Shown in pieces: positions 53,777-62,938 of a stretch of 64,000 nt of DNA (position 1 is its first letter; every line of letters starts with the position of its first letter). The notes beneath the pieces were generated by a model, which saw nothing but the letters and a program-made list of their open reading frames with translations, was not told the origin of the DNA and made no database searches. The stretch comes from JAIQFL01 sp035295745 (GTDB lineage: Bacteria > Acidobacteriota > Terriglobia > Bryobacterales > Bryobacteraceae): assembly GCA_035295745.1 (NCBI GenBank), contig DATGIL010000080.1:1-64000 (forward strand), given 5' to 3'. Both the position numbers and the translations under genes were made by a program.

Positions 53777-55168
53777 TCAATGATGATATCCGCCGGCGAG
53801 TTTCCGGCCGAGTGTCTTGGGCGAGGGGTTCTGATCGAAATACTCAATCGCGCGTTTCATGTCCTCTACAAGAAGGCCCGCCAGATCGCGGCTGACACCC
53901 AGGCGGGCCAACACTCGCTGTACCACCATATCGCTCCGGTGGGCTGGCATTGGATACGCCGGGATCTGCCAGCCCCGAACGCGCAGCCTGTCGGCGAGGT
54001 CGTACAACGTGAAGTTGGCCGCTTCTCCGTCCTTGATCTTCCAACAGCAACCCGGAACGCCGTCCCGTCCGTCAGAGACGAGGTCGAACATTCCAAATTG
54101 ATCCACCTGTCCGGCGAGCCATTGGCCGACTTCCGCGCATGCTTGCGCGATCTTGGTGTATCCTTCGCGGCCGAGCCGGATGAAGTTGTAATACTGGGAA
54201 ACTACCTGTCCACCGGGCCGCGAGAAGCTGAGGGCAAACGTGGGCATGCTGCCGCCCAGATACTTCACGCGGAAGATCAGCTCTCGCGGCAGGTCTGCCG
54301 CATTACGCCAGACGATCCATCCACAACCTAGCGGCGCGAGGCCGAACTTGTGGCCCGAGACGTTGATGGATTTCACGCGCGGAATTCGAAAGTCCCAGAT
54401 GAGGCCAGGATCGAGAAACGGCGCCAGAAAGCCGCCGCTGGCCGCATCGACATGGATGGGTATGTCCAGTCCGGAAGACTCCTCCAGGTCGTCCAGGGCC
54501 AGCGCGACATCCTGGACCGGCTCGTAGTGCAAGGTGTAGGTCAAGCCAAGGGTGGGGACAACGCCAATGGTGTTTTCGTCGCAGCGTTTGACCACCTCTT
54601 CGGGAGACATCATCAAGCGGTTGCCCTCACAGGGGATCTTGCGCAGTTCGACATCGAAGTAGCGCGCAAATTTCTCCCAGCAGACCTGCACGGGGCCGCA
54701 AATCAGGTTCGGCCGACCGCGCGCTTTCCCGCTGCGCCGCCGGCGCTGGCGCCATTTCCATTTCAGCGCGAGCCCTCCCATCATGGCTGCCTCGCTCGAA
54801 CCGGTGGTGGAGCAACCCGCGGTATTCGCGGCGTCCGGCGAGTTCCAAAGATCGGCGAGCATGCGAACACAGCGCGATTCCAACTCCGCCATCTGCGGAT
54901 ACTCGTCCCGGTCGACCATGTTCTTGTCGAGGCATTCGTGCATCAGTTGGCTGATCTCGGGCTCCACCCACGTCTGACAGAAAGTGGCCAGGTTCTGGCG
55001 GGAGTTTCCGTCGAGCAGCAACTGGTCGTGCACTAACTGATAGGCGGCGGAGCGCTCGATCCCGGTTGCGGGGAAGTTCCGCTTGGGGACTTGCTCGGAA
55101 TGGAACGGAGAGTCCGCGATCTTCCCCGGACGCCGAAGGCGAATGCCGCTTTTTTCATGAAGCGCCAT
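53777..55168 (-). CDS. gadB: Glutamate decarboxylase (PLP-dependent)
   Basis: The 463-residue protein is the usual length of E. coli GadB (466) from ATG 55168 (MALHEKSGIRL); the frame is open to 55285 without support for the extra residues. The PLP-binding lysine is K274 (SGHKFG), preceded by HVDAASGG. It converts glutamate to GABA, consuming a proton. The C-terminus ends in two histidines, reminiscent of the inhibitory C-terminal histidine of E. coli GadB. No GadC antiporter gene is present. Confidence 0.93.
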   Translation of the reverse strand: MALHEKSGIRLRRPGKIADSPFHSEQVPKRNFPATGIERSAAYQLVHDQLLLDGNSRQNLATFCQTWVEPEISQLMHECLDKNMVDRDEYPQMAELESRCVRMLADLWNSPDAANTAGCSTTGSSEAAMMGGLALKWKWRQRRRRSGKARGRPNLICGPVQVCWEKFARYFDVELRKIPCEGNRLMMSPEEVVKRCDENTIGVVPTLGLTYTLHYEPVQDVALALDDLEESSGLDIPIHVDAASGGFLAPFLDPGLIWDFRIPRVKSINVSGHKFGLAPLGCGWIVWRNAADLPRELIFRVKYLGGSMPTFALSFSRPGGQVVSQYYNFIRLGREGYTKIAQACAEVGQWLAGQVDQFGMFDLVSDGRDGVPGCCWKIKDGEAANFTLYDLADRLRVRGWQIPAYPMPAHRSDMVVQRVLARLGVSRDLAGLLVEDMKRAIEYFDQNPSPKTLGRKLAGGYHH

Positions 55169-55201
55169 GGTGTTCCCGTTGCGGGCAGGCTCAGTCCTTA
55201 T

Positions 55202-55229
55202 AGTGTAGTCCGGCTGCCGGCAGTTACAA
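55202..55229 (-). promoter_or_regulatory. Candidate promoter of the glutamate decarboxylase gene
   Basis: On the minus strand TTGTAA and TACACT are 16 bp apart, about 34 bp before the ATG. Confidence 0.35.
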
Positions 55230-55327
55230 GCTGGAGCGATCGACCAGGCAGTTCCCGGAGATTTGGGGATAATTGTTGCTAACAAAACACGAACATAGTA
55301 GTCTTACAAACAAGAATAGTAGAGACG

Positions 55328-57037
55328 ATGCCCGCTTATTGGACAGCTTTGGCGAACCACCTCTGGCAGTCGACCCTGTTTGCCGGCACTGCAGCACTGC
55401 TCGCTTTTGTGCTCCGCCGGGACAGCGCGCGGACACGATACCTGCTGTGGTTCGCCACCTCGCTCAAATTCCTGATCCCGGCATCGCTACTTGTCGGGCT
55501 CGGAAGCCAGGTGGAGTGGCGGAGCTTGCACGCTGTCGTGCCTCCTGTGGCTCCAGCGGTTGCGCAGATCGGCCGGCCGTTTACCGTGCCAGACGAGGTC
55601 CGCGTAACGGAGACACTCGCGCCGGAAAAGCCGACTCTACTGTGTTATCTACTTATTGGGATTTGGGCGGTTGGCTGTGGTATCGCTTGCGTTCGATGGG
55701 GATGGCTCTGGCGGCGTATGCGGATTTCGGCCAAACGTTCCGCACCTCTGCCGATCGGATGCCCCGTCGAGGTCCGGTCGTCGCCTGGTCTTTTGGAGCC
55801 CGGCGTCTTCGGGATCTGGAGGCCCGTCATCCTGGTCCCCCAAGGCATCGCCGATCGCCTTTCACCGCATCAGATCCAAGCCGTTCTCGCCCACGAGATG
55901 TGTCATGTGAATCGCCGCGACAATCTCACGTCTGCCATTCACATGGCGGTGTCAGCGGCGTTCTGGTTCCACCCACTGGTGTGGTGGATCGGCGCGAAGC
56001 TGGTGGAAGAGCGCGAAGTGGCTTGCGATGAGGAGGTGTTGCGCCAGGGATGCGCGCCGGAGATTTATGCAGAGGGAATTCTCAAGGTCTGCCGCTTTTA
56101 TCTGGAATCGCCTTTGACGTGTGCGTCGGGAGTGACGGGCTCCAATCTCGAAAAGCGAATTGAGGGAATTATGACGATGCGAACTGTGCGGGCGATGTCG
56201 TTTACCCGCAGGCTGCTCCTCGCCAGCGCCGGCGTTCTGGCGGTTGCCGGACCGGTTGCAGTCGGGATCGTAGAAGTGCCCAGCTTACGCGCACAGGTAC
56301 AGCCGCACGGCCCACTTCGGTTCGAAGTCGCAAGCATCAAGCCGCTGAAGAACGAGGGCGCCAAGGGAATGCTGCAAATCCTCCCTGGCGGAGTATTGCG
56401 CATGGAGGGGACAACTTTGAAGAGCCTCATTTCCTTCTCGTACGACGTTCCGGAAAGTCGCGTTGTGGGAGGGGCGAACTGGATCGGATCGGAGGTCTAC
56501 CAGTTGATTGCGAAACCCGAGCGTTCGGAAGCCGAAGATAATCCGCGAGGCGCAATTGCACCGGGAACTCCGGCCTGGAGCCGGATGCAGCAGCGGCTGC
56601 AGAACCTGCTGGCCGAGCGGTTCCAGCTTGCGACCCACACGACCGAAAGAGAAGTGGCTGGCTACGCGCTGGTTGCGGCGAAAGGCGGCGCCAAGGTCAC
56701 GGCGTCTCCGGAGGGAGATCAAACGCCTGCAGGTACGATGAGGAACCGGGGCCGGATCGACGGCCGCAACGGAACCATGGTGATGTTGGCTACGGTCCTA
56801 TCGAACATGCTGGGAAGTCCGGTAGTCGATCGGACGGGGCTCACCGGCAACTACACCTACAAGCTCGAATACTCGCAGGACTTCGGTCCCGTAGGCCCGG
56901 ACACGGGTCCGGTAGAAGAGGGGCGGCCTTCGATCTTCGTAGCGTTGCAGGAACAGCTCGGGTTGAAATTGGAGTCTAGTCGAGTCACGGTTCCCAGCAT
57001 CGTCATCGATCGCGCGGAGAGGCCTTCGGCGAATTAA
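55328..57037 (+). CDS. M56 (BlaR1-like) membrane protease fused to TIGR03435 domain
   Basis: The 569-residue protein has N-terminal membrane segments (about 10-130), then an M56 metalloprotease domain with zinc motif HEMCH (189-193) and the downstream EREVACDEE element, a further membrane segment near 300, and a C-terminal TIGR03435 domain (about 330-565, RFEVASIKPLK). The latter is a soil-Acidobacteriota-specific family that may be an extracellular sensor. The plan mirrors BlaR1/MecR1, which cleaves a repressor in response to a ligand, but no BlaI-type repressor gene is adjacent. The ligand is unknown. Confidence 0.9.
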   Translation: MPAYWTALANHLWQSTLFAGTAALLAFVLRRDSARTRYLLWFATSLKFLIPASLLVGLGSQVEWRSLHAVVPPVAPAVAQIGRPFTVPDEVRVTETLAPEKPTLLCYLLIGIWAVGCGIACVRWGWLWRRMRISAKRSAPLPIGCPVEVRSSPGLLEPGVFGIWRPVILVPQGIADRLSPHQIQAVLAHEMCHVNRRDNLTSAIHMAVSAAFWFHPLVWWIGAKLVEEREVACDEEVLRQGCAPEIYAEGILKVCRFYLESPLTCASGVTGSNLEKRIEGIMTMRTVRAMSFTRRLLLASAGVLAVAGPVAVGIVEVPSLRAQVQPHGPLRFEVASIKPLKNEGAKGMLQILPGGVLRMEGTTLKSLISFSYDVPESRVVGGANWIGSEVYQLIAKPERSEAEDNPRGAIAPGTPAWSRMQQRLQNLLAERFQLATHTTEREVAGYALVAAKGGAKVTASPEGDQTPAGTMRNRGRIDGRNGTMVMLATVLSNMLGSPVVDRTGLTGNYTYKLEYSQDFGPVGPDTGPVEEGRPSIFVALQEQLGLKLESSRVTVPSIVIDRAERPSAN

Positions 57038-57082
57038 GGTACCGTTACAACCACGTCCTCTAGCGCAGATTTGGTGGATGCG

Positions 57083-57134
57083 CGAAAAATCTCGACATGA
57101 GTGTCGAGACGGCAAACCGAAGTGTTTGCGCCAC
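57083..57134 (+). repeat. Double-hairpin dispersed repeat, copy 7
   Basis: Stem 1 is TCTCGACA with TGTCGAGA, perfectly paired around TGAG; stem 2 is GCAAAC with GTTTGC. It is between the convergent M56-TIGR03435 and TonB-type receptor genes. Confidence 0.85.
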
Positions 57135-57170
57135 GGCTGCCAACGAAGATTCTCATACACGCAGGTAACG

Positions 57171-60100
57171 TCAGAAGGAGAAGCTGGCGGTGAACTGGAG
57201 CGTACGCGGGCTGCCCATTTGCAAGCTGGGCGCGAGGCCGCTGTGCGGGCTGCCAGTGCCAAGCACGGCGTTCAATCCGGCGTTTGAGACTCCGAACAAC
57301 GGACTGTCGAGATAGGGGATCGGGTCGCCGGGCATGGTGTGATTCAAGGCGTTGAACGCATCGGCCCGCAGACTCAGGCGTTTGCGCCACGGCAAGGCGA
57401 ATTCGCGAGATACCGCCACGTCGATCTGGTAGAAGCCGAAGCCGGCGACCGCGTTTCTTCCCAGGCTGCCCTGCAGAGTGCCGGCGGGAATCGCGAAGGC
57501 CGCCGGATTCAGGCGCCGCCTGCCCAGCGTGTTGGCATCAGCGATCCATATGGGTACGCCGGGCACCAGGTCCGGACGCGTTGCGTCGTCGAAGCTCAAG
57601 CCGAGCAGATTCTCGCTCGTCAGCACATCGATTGGAAATCCCGAACGGGCGCGCAGGATCGTGGCGACGCTCCAGTTCTTCCGCTGCCATACGATGCTGG
57701 TGGTGAAGTTGTGCCGTACGTCGTAAGATGACGACGCACGGTCGCTGGCAGGCGTCCAAGGTGCTTGGGTGTAGTAAACGGCATTGTCCCAGGAGCCGTT
57801 GTCGATGGAATGTGACCAGGTGTAGGCAACGGTCGAAGAAAGTCCACCGGCGAGGGTGCGATGATATTGCAGCTCGAGCGCCTGGTAGTGCGAAGAGCCG
57901 TCGTTGGTGGAAACGAGCGCGTTGACCAGGCGGGTATTCGGGGCCGCCGATCCCTCGCGGCGCAGTCCAGCGACGCTGTGCGAGCCCACGTAGGAGGCGG
58001 AGAGCGTACCGGCGCGCGCGAAGAGGTGTTCGATCGCCAGGTTCCACTCGTTCGCGTAAGGCAGGCGTAGTCCAGGAACGTACGAAGTACCGAGTGCGGG
58101 GCTCGAAGCAACCGGTGCCGCACCAATGCCTGAGGAGGCCGAAAACTGCCAGCGGTTGTAGGGAAAGCCGTTGATCGGGTCGGTGGCGACGCTGAAGGCG
58201 ACGTCGTAGAACAGGCCATATCCGGCGCGTAGAACTGTCGACGGATTGAGCCGGTAAGCGGCACCGATGCGCGGAGCGAATTGCGTATAACGAGTAGGCC
58301 AAAGAGCCGCGAAGGTGGTGGGGGCGGGAGGACTGGCGGGCGGTGGGACGCCCGGAAATCCAGGTGGCGTGACAGGAGGCGAAGGGAGCCCGATTCCGCC
58401 TCCGTCCCCGGAGACTGCGCCAGTCGTGGCAGCGGTGACCGAACTACCGCGGAGTGCGGGAGACGGAGTGAGTTCCCAGCGCGTGCCGTACGTGACTGTC
58501 AGGTTCGGCAGGATGCGCCAGGTGTCCTGTGCGAAGGCCGAGAGCGTTTCAATCAGACTGGATGCCTGTTGGCCTTGAGACTGGTCGATGGAGAGCACCT
58601 GTCCCGCGAGCAAATCATTCAGCGACCAGAAAGCGCCGGAGACGGCATTAGCAACGCTGTCGCGTGCTGGAGTCAGGCGCTCGTAATCGAGCCCCATACG
58701 CAAGGTGTGCGACCCGCGGGTCCAGGAGAGCGTGTCGCCGATCTCGACTTGTCCCTGACGGGACGGGCTAGAGGTTCCGGAATACAGCGCGCCGACCCCG
58801 CCAATCGCGAAACCATAGAACGCAGCCCCCACGTTTCCCGATGCAGCGAGGGGATTGTTGAATGCTGCGGCCAGATTGACGGGTTGCGCTCCTCCGCCCC
58901 CCGCGAAGCTCCATTGTGAAGTGACGGCAACTCGCGAGATGTGGAGACGGGCGTCGTTGACCAGTTCCGTATTGGGGAAAGCGGTGAGTCCCAGGGTGAC
59001 TCCGCCCGCGGAAAAGCGGGCGCGGTTGACTTCGGTGTAGCCCGAGTTGGCGGAGGACGGGCTTTCGTTTATGCGGAGAAAGAGAGAAAGCTGGGTGGTG
59101 AGGGAATGGTCGATGCGGAATGTGCCGGCATCGAGGGCTGCGGGACGAGTGAAGACGGCGCCGAAGAGATTGGGCCCCGCGTTAGGTAGGGGAAAGCCGG
59201 CGAGCAGGGCCTGATATTGAAACGGCGCCTGGGAGCGCGAAGCGACGGTCGGAACGACGCTGTTCAAGCTGTAAGGTTCAATGAGGCGAAGGCTTTCATA
59301 AGACGCGAAAAAGAAGGTGCGATTGCGCAGTAGCGGGCCGCCGGCCGTGGCGCCCCAGTCGGCAAGCTTTGAGGCCGGTTGGCCTAAACCGCGGCTGTTG
59401 GCGAAGGGATCATTGGCATCGAACAGGGAATTCCGGAGCGAGGTAAATACAGAACCATGCCACTCCCCGGTGCCGGAGCGCGTCGTCAACGAAATGTGGC
59501 CGCCGGGCATCCGGCCATATTCCGGAGCGAACGAAGAGGTGTCGATGCGGACCTCTTCCACTTCGCCCAACAAGGCAATGGTTTGGGTACTGCCGAATGC
59601 TGTCATCATGGGCAGCGTGCCGCCCGAGAATTGCGCTGGCATTCCGCTGCCGCTCACGCCGGAGTTCACACTTACGCCGTCCACTTCGAGTGCATTGGCA
59701 TTCTGCCGCTGGCCGGAGACGCTGAACTGTCCCGCCTCGCCGAGAGTGGCGGGAGTCGTGACCACACCGGGAGCGAGTTCGATCAGGCTCAGAATGCCCC
59801 GGCCGTTCAAGGGGAGCGTGGCGGCGTATCCGTGATTGAGGGTGAGAGCCACTGAAGCGTCGGAAGTGTTCAGGGAAGGCGGAGTGCCGCGGATGGTGAC
59901 GACTTCATGTACGCTGCCGACTTGCAGGACGAAGTCCAGTGCGCCGGCGTCTGGTTGGAGATCGACGTCCAGCCGCACCTGCGTCTGAAATCCGGAGCGG
60001 CGCACCGCCACCTTGTAGACACCGGCGGGCAGGGAATCGATGCGGTAATGGCCGTCGGGGCTGGTCTGCGTGCTGCGGCGCAGACCAGTCTCCTGGTTCC

Positions 60101-60227
60101 AGGCAGTCACGGTCACGCTGGGAATCGCAGACTCGGAGACATCCCTCACAGTGCCCGTGAGAGAGGCGCGAGGCTGGCCTGCGGCAACTGCGACAGCCAG
60201 ACACAGTCCGAACAGCAGCTCTTTCAT
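57171..60227 (-). CDS. TonB-dependent receptor-like outer membrane protein with carboxypeptidase regulatory domain
   Basis: The 1018-residue protein has a signal peptide (LLFGLCLAVAVAAGQ), a carboxypeptidase-regulatory domain (about 22-105), a plug (about 115-260, ALEVDGVSVNS, EYGRMPGGHISLTTRSG) and a barrel ending TASFSF. It is shorter than the receptor at 445-4086. Its ATG overlaps the stop of the anti-sigma gene (ATGA), so its synthesis is tied to the sigma/anti-sigma pair. Substrate unknown; regulation by the linked ECF factor is inferred from the operon. Confidence 0.9.
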   Translation of the reverse strand: MKELLFGLCLAVAVAAGQPRASLTGTVRDVSESAIPSVTVTAWNQETGLRRSTQTSPDGHYRIDSLPAGVYKVAVRRSGFQTQVRLDVDLQPDAGALDFVLQVGSVHEVVTIRGTPPSLNTSDASVALTLNHGYAATLPLNGRGILSLIELAPGVVTTPATLGEAGQFSVSGQRQNANALEVDGVSVNSGVSGSGMPAQFSGGTLPMMTAFGSTQTIALLGEVEEVRIDTSSFAPEYGRMPGGHISLTTRSGTGEWHGSVFTSLRNSLFDANDPFANSRGLGQPASKLADWGATAGGPLLRNRTFFFASYESLRLIEPYSLNSVVPTVASRSQAPFQYQALLAGFPLPNAGPNLFGAVFTRPAALDAGTFRIDHSLTTQLSLFLRINESPSSANSGYTEVNRARFSAGGVTLGLTAFPNTELVNDARLHISRVAVTSQWSFAGGGGAQPVNLAAAFNNPLAASGNVGAAFYGFAIGGVGALYSGTSSPSRQGQVEIGDTLSWTRGSHTLRMGLDYERLTPARDSVANAVSGAFWSLNDLLAGQVLSIDQSQGQQASSLIETLSAFAQDTWRILPNLTVTYGTRWELTPSPALRGSSVTAATTGAVSGDGGGIGLPSPPVTPPGFPGVPPPASPPAPTTFAALWPTRYTQFAPRIGAAYRLNPSTVLRAGYGLFYDVAFSVATDPINGFPYNRWQFSASSGIGAAPVASSPALGTSYVPGLRLPYANEWNLAIEHLFARAGTLSASYVGSHSVAGLRREGSAAPNTRLVNALVSTNDGSSHYQALELQYHRTLAGGLSSTVAYTWSHSIDNGSWDNAVYYTQAPWTPASDRASSSYDVRHNFTTSIVWQRKNWSVATILRARSGFPIDVLTSENLLGLSFDDATRPDLVPGVPIWIADANTLGRRRLNPAAFAIPAGTLQGSLGRNAVAGFGFYQIDVAVSREFALPWRKRLSLRADAFNALNHTMPGDPIPYLDSPLFGVSNAGLNAVLGTGSPHSGLAPSLQMGSPRTLQFTASFSF

Positions 60228-61720
60228 TCGACGGCTCTCACGGCGCTTTGTGCACGTTTCATCGCATCCTGCAATTGGCGAAGCATCTCCGCCTCAGACG
60301 GAGAGCTGCGCGGCGGGCCGGCCAGCAGTTCACTGAGCAGGGAATCCAGGGACTGCAATGTGGTGAAGGCTTGCTCCGAATCGCTCTGCCAGGTGGTAGT
60401 TGCCGATGGTGCGACCCGCCCCGCATCGAAGAGCGGTGAAAGCAGGTGCGCGAGCTGGCCGGCGCGGGAGTTCAGCTCGCGTCCGTAATCGCCGCGCAAG
60501 CGCAGCAAGACGTCGCGATCGGCACCCGCAAGTTGCCGCTCCTGCTCCGGCGGATAACGGCGAGCCAGCGTGCGCAGCGCAAAAGCCTGTGCCATGATGG
60601 CATCGCTGGAATCGAGGATCTGGTTGACCACATCCTCGACCTGCTCGCCTTGAGGCAGCTTGGATTCGAGCAGTGCGCGTAGCGGCGCAGGCCCATCGGG
60701 CTTCGGATTGGGGCGGCGGAGTGGAGGAGCCGCGGCGGAGGCAGTCGAATCCTCGAAGGCGAGATCCACCCCGTCAATTCCGGCGATAGCGCGGCGTATC
60801 TCGTCGCGGCGCGCCGTGCTGAGGCCGCTCGCCCGCAGCACCAGCCTGTCTCCTTCGTCGTGCAGTTCCAGCACTCCGAGGTCGGCGCTGATAGCATGCA
60901 GCGCAGCGAGGACGTGCAGTGTACGGGCAGGTGCAGGTATGGACGGCGCAGGCGCTTTGGGGGCGGATCGCGTCGAAGGGGACGCACTTTCGGGAGCCTC
61001 GATCTGTTCCGGGGCGGCCCAGATCTCGACGGTCTCATTCTCCCGGAACTCGAGGCGTTCGCTCACGGGAGAGAGGTCGCTGATGCGCAGGATGAGGGTG
61101 GCCCGGGCCAGAGAGTTCGAATCGCTGGAGGTGCGGATGAGGCAGAGGCCGTTCTCGTACTCGACCGCGTCGTGCTTGTCGGTGAGATGATCGCGCCAGT
61201 CGGCGAAGGGGCCGGCGCCGAAGGGCTGCACCCAATCAAATCGCGCGGCTTGGAAGAGGGGCGCGATGTCGGCGCCTTCCGCGCGTGTGGAATCGCGCAG
61301 GATTGCGGGGCGAATGAATTCGCGGGAGCGGGTGTGGACGCGCAAAGGTGCGACGGGCGGCGGCGCGACCGTTTCGGCCCTGGCGAGCAACTCGGCGGCT
61401 TCCACGGAGGGAATGTGGTGGTAGGTCGGGTAGGCTACGATCGCGATGGTTGCGGCTGCGGCGAGTGCCCAGATGAGGCGGCGCAGCGGCGCGGGCTTCG
61501 ATTTGCCCTGTGTCAGCGCGCCGATCTCCTTCCACGAACGAGGCGGAGGCGGAGCGAGTTGGACCGCTTTTTGGTGCCACGCCAGATAGTCGTCTAGCCC
61601 CGAGCGGAGTGCCGCAACCTGGTGGCGGCAGACCGGGCAGGTTTCGAGGTGCTGCCCGGCTTCCGGCAGGTCGCCGTCCAGCAGAGCCAGCAATTGCTCG
61701 GGCTGTAGGTGGTCACTCAT
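60224..61720 (-). CDS. Large anti-sigma factor with zinc-finger N-domain and periplasmic extension
   Basis: The 498-residue protein has a ZAS-type motif H24-x3-C28-x2-C31 (HLETCPVC), one membrane segment (about 84-104) and a long C-terminal region (about 110-498) that would be periplasmic, rich in Pro/Ala and helices. That extension is far longer than usual anti-sigma factors and may sense the outer-membrane receptor encoded next. It overlaps the sigma gene by 8 bp and the receptor gene by 4 bp. Confidence 0.85.
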   Translation of the reverse strand: MSDHLQPEQLLALLDGDLPEAGQHLETCPVCRHQVAALRSGLDDYLAWHQKAVQLAPPPPRSWKEIGALTQGKSKPAPLRRLIWALAAAATIAIVAYPTYHHIPSVEAAELLARAETVAPPPVAPLRVHTRSREFIRPAILRDSTRAEGADIAPLFQAARFDWVQPFGAGPFADWRDHLTDKHDAVEYENGLCLIRTSSDSNSLARATLILRISDLSPVSERLEFRENETVEIWAAPEQIEAPESASPSTRSAPKAPAPSIPAPARTLHVLAALHAISADLGVLELHDEGDRLVLRASGLSTARRDEIRRAIAGIDGVDLAFEDSTASAAAPPLRRPNPKPDGPAPLRALLESKLPQGEQVEDVVNQILDSSDAIMAQAFALRTLARRYPPEQERQLAGADRDVLLRLRGDYGRELNSRAGQLAHLLSPLFDAGRVAPSATTTWQSDSEQAFTTLQSLDSLLSELLAGPPRSSPSEAEMLRQLQDAMKRAQSAVRAVE

Positions 61721-62207
61721 CGGCGGCCTTCTTTAGGCGGCGGATTGCGCGGTTGAGGAACTCGTAAACACTCGAGACGCCGATCTCGAGGGTTTCTGCG
61801 ATTTCGCGGAAACGAAGGCCATTGGCACGCAGCGCGAGGACCTGTTTCTGCTGGGGCGAGAGAAAAGTCATGGCCTCCGAGATTCGCAGCAGGCGCTGGC
61901 GGTCGATGAGGGCGTCCTCGGGGCCCGGTTCGCGATCGCGGAGTGAAGCGTGAATCATCTCGTCGAGCGGCATACACGTGCGCTCTCGGGTGCGGACATT
62001 CAATGCAAGGTTGTGGGCCACTCGAAAGAGCCAGGCGCGTGGTTCGCGGATGGTTTCACCGCCGCTCATGGATTGAAAGAGCCGCAGAAAGCTATCCTGC
62101 GTCAGTTCCTGGGCCTGGGCCGGAGAGATTCCGAATGTGAGCAAATATCGGTACACGCCTTCTCGCGCCTCCAGGTACAGTTGTCCGACGCGCTCCCGCG
62201 GCTCCAT
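61713..62207 (-). CDS. ECF-type RNA polymerase sigma factor
   Basis: The 164-residue protein has sigma region 2 (about 15-75, AQELTQDSFLRLFQSM, EPRAWLFRVAHNLALN) and region 4 (about 110-160, LSPQQKQVLALRANGLRFRE, GVSSVYEFLNRAIRRL). It overlaps the anti-sigma gene by 8 bp; the stop of the LTXXQ protein gene lies 15 bp upstream. It likely drives this operon and perhaps other receptor genes. The target promoter is not known. Confidence 0.93.
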   Translation of the reverse strand: MEPRERVGQLYLEAREGVYRYLLTFGISPAQAQELTQDSFLRLFQSMSGGETIREPRAWLFRVAHNLALNVRTRERTCMPLDEMIHASLRDREPGPEDALIDRQRLLRISEAMTFLSPQQKQVLALRANGLRFREIAETLEIGVSSVYEFLNRAIRRLKKAADE

Positions 62208-62222
62208 CCCTACACCGGCGGC

Positions 62223-62819
62223 TTACTGCCCGGGCGATGGCAGCGGCGGTACGACACCTCCGGGCAGGGTAATGGGGACGCCCGGAGTGAGCACTCCGAT
62301 GATCCCGGTGGCGCAAGAGGAGACGGGGCTGAGGATCGAGATGGTTCCAGACTGAAACGAACTGGTAGGCAGCACCAGCAGATTTACGTTAACGGCTTCA
62401 CAAGCGGTGGCTTGCAGTTGGAGCGCGGTGTTCAGATTCGACAACAACGTAGCCTGGGCCGGCGTGAGGATGGCCAGAGCCTCGGTGTGATACGGCTCGG
62501 TCGTGGGCGCGAGCTGTTTTTCGAGATTCTGGATATCGATCAGGGTCTGTCCGACGGTGGTCGGATTGGGGTTGGCAGATGCGAGCATAGTCGCGAGGCT
62601 CTGGTTCTTCTGTGCGATCTGCTGGTTCACCTGTTCAATCGCCGAGGCTTTTTGCTGGACGATGGCGGTCAGCGACGTGACCTGGGCGTCGGTGAGATTC
62701 AGGTATTGTTTCAACGCTGTGATGGCTGGCGTGGGTATTGCCGGGGTAATTGGTAGCGCGGGCTGTGCCCACAACGGGACGGCGGCGAAGAATAATGCCA
62801 GACTGTAAATGTGGCGCAT
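62223..62819 (-). CDS. Periplasmic LTXXQ-motif protein (Spy/CpxP-like)
   Basis: The 198-residue protein starts at ATG 62819, with AGAGGAGG about 7 nt upstream; the frame extends to 62870 without a site. A signal peptide (YSLALFFAAVPLWAQ) is followed by a helical domain with two LTXXQ motifs (LTDAQ near 40 and LTPAQ near 122). Spy/CpxP proteins are periplasmic chaperones or stress sensors. A proline-rich tail follows. It is the first gene of the sigma/anti-sigma/receptor operon. Confidence 0.8.
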   Translation of the reverse strand: MRHIYSLALFFAAVPLWAQPALPITPAIPTPAITALKQYLNLTDAQVTSLTAIVQQKASAIEQVNQQIAQKNQSLATMLASANPNPTTVGQTLIDIQNLEKQLAPTTEPYHTEALAILTPAQATLLSNLNTALQLQATACEAVNVNLLVLPTSSFQSGTISILSPVSSCATGIIGVLTPGVPITLPGGVVPPLPSPGQ

Positions 62820-62938
62820 GGAAATCCTCCTCTTTAGTATCGAAGAACTGGCGGACGATTGACCATCCATACCTCAAAGACAAGGTCTGACGTGATTTTC
62901 CGACAGGCGCATCAAAGAATAGTGACGGGCGCAGCCGA

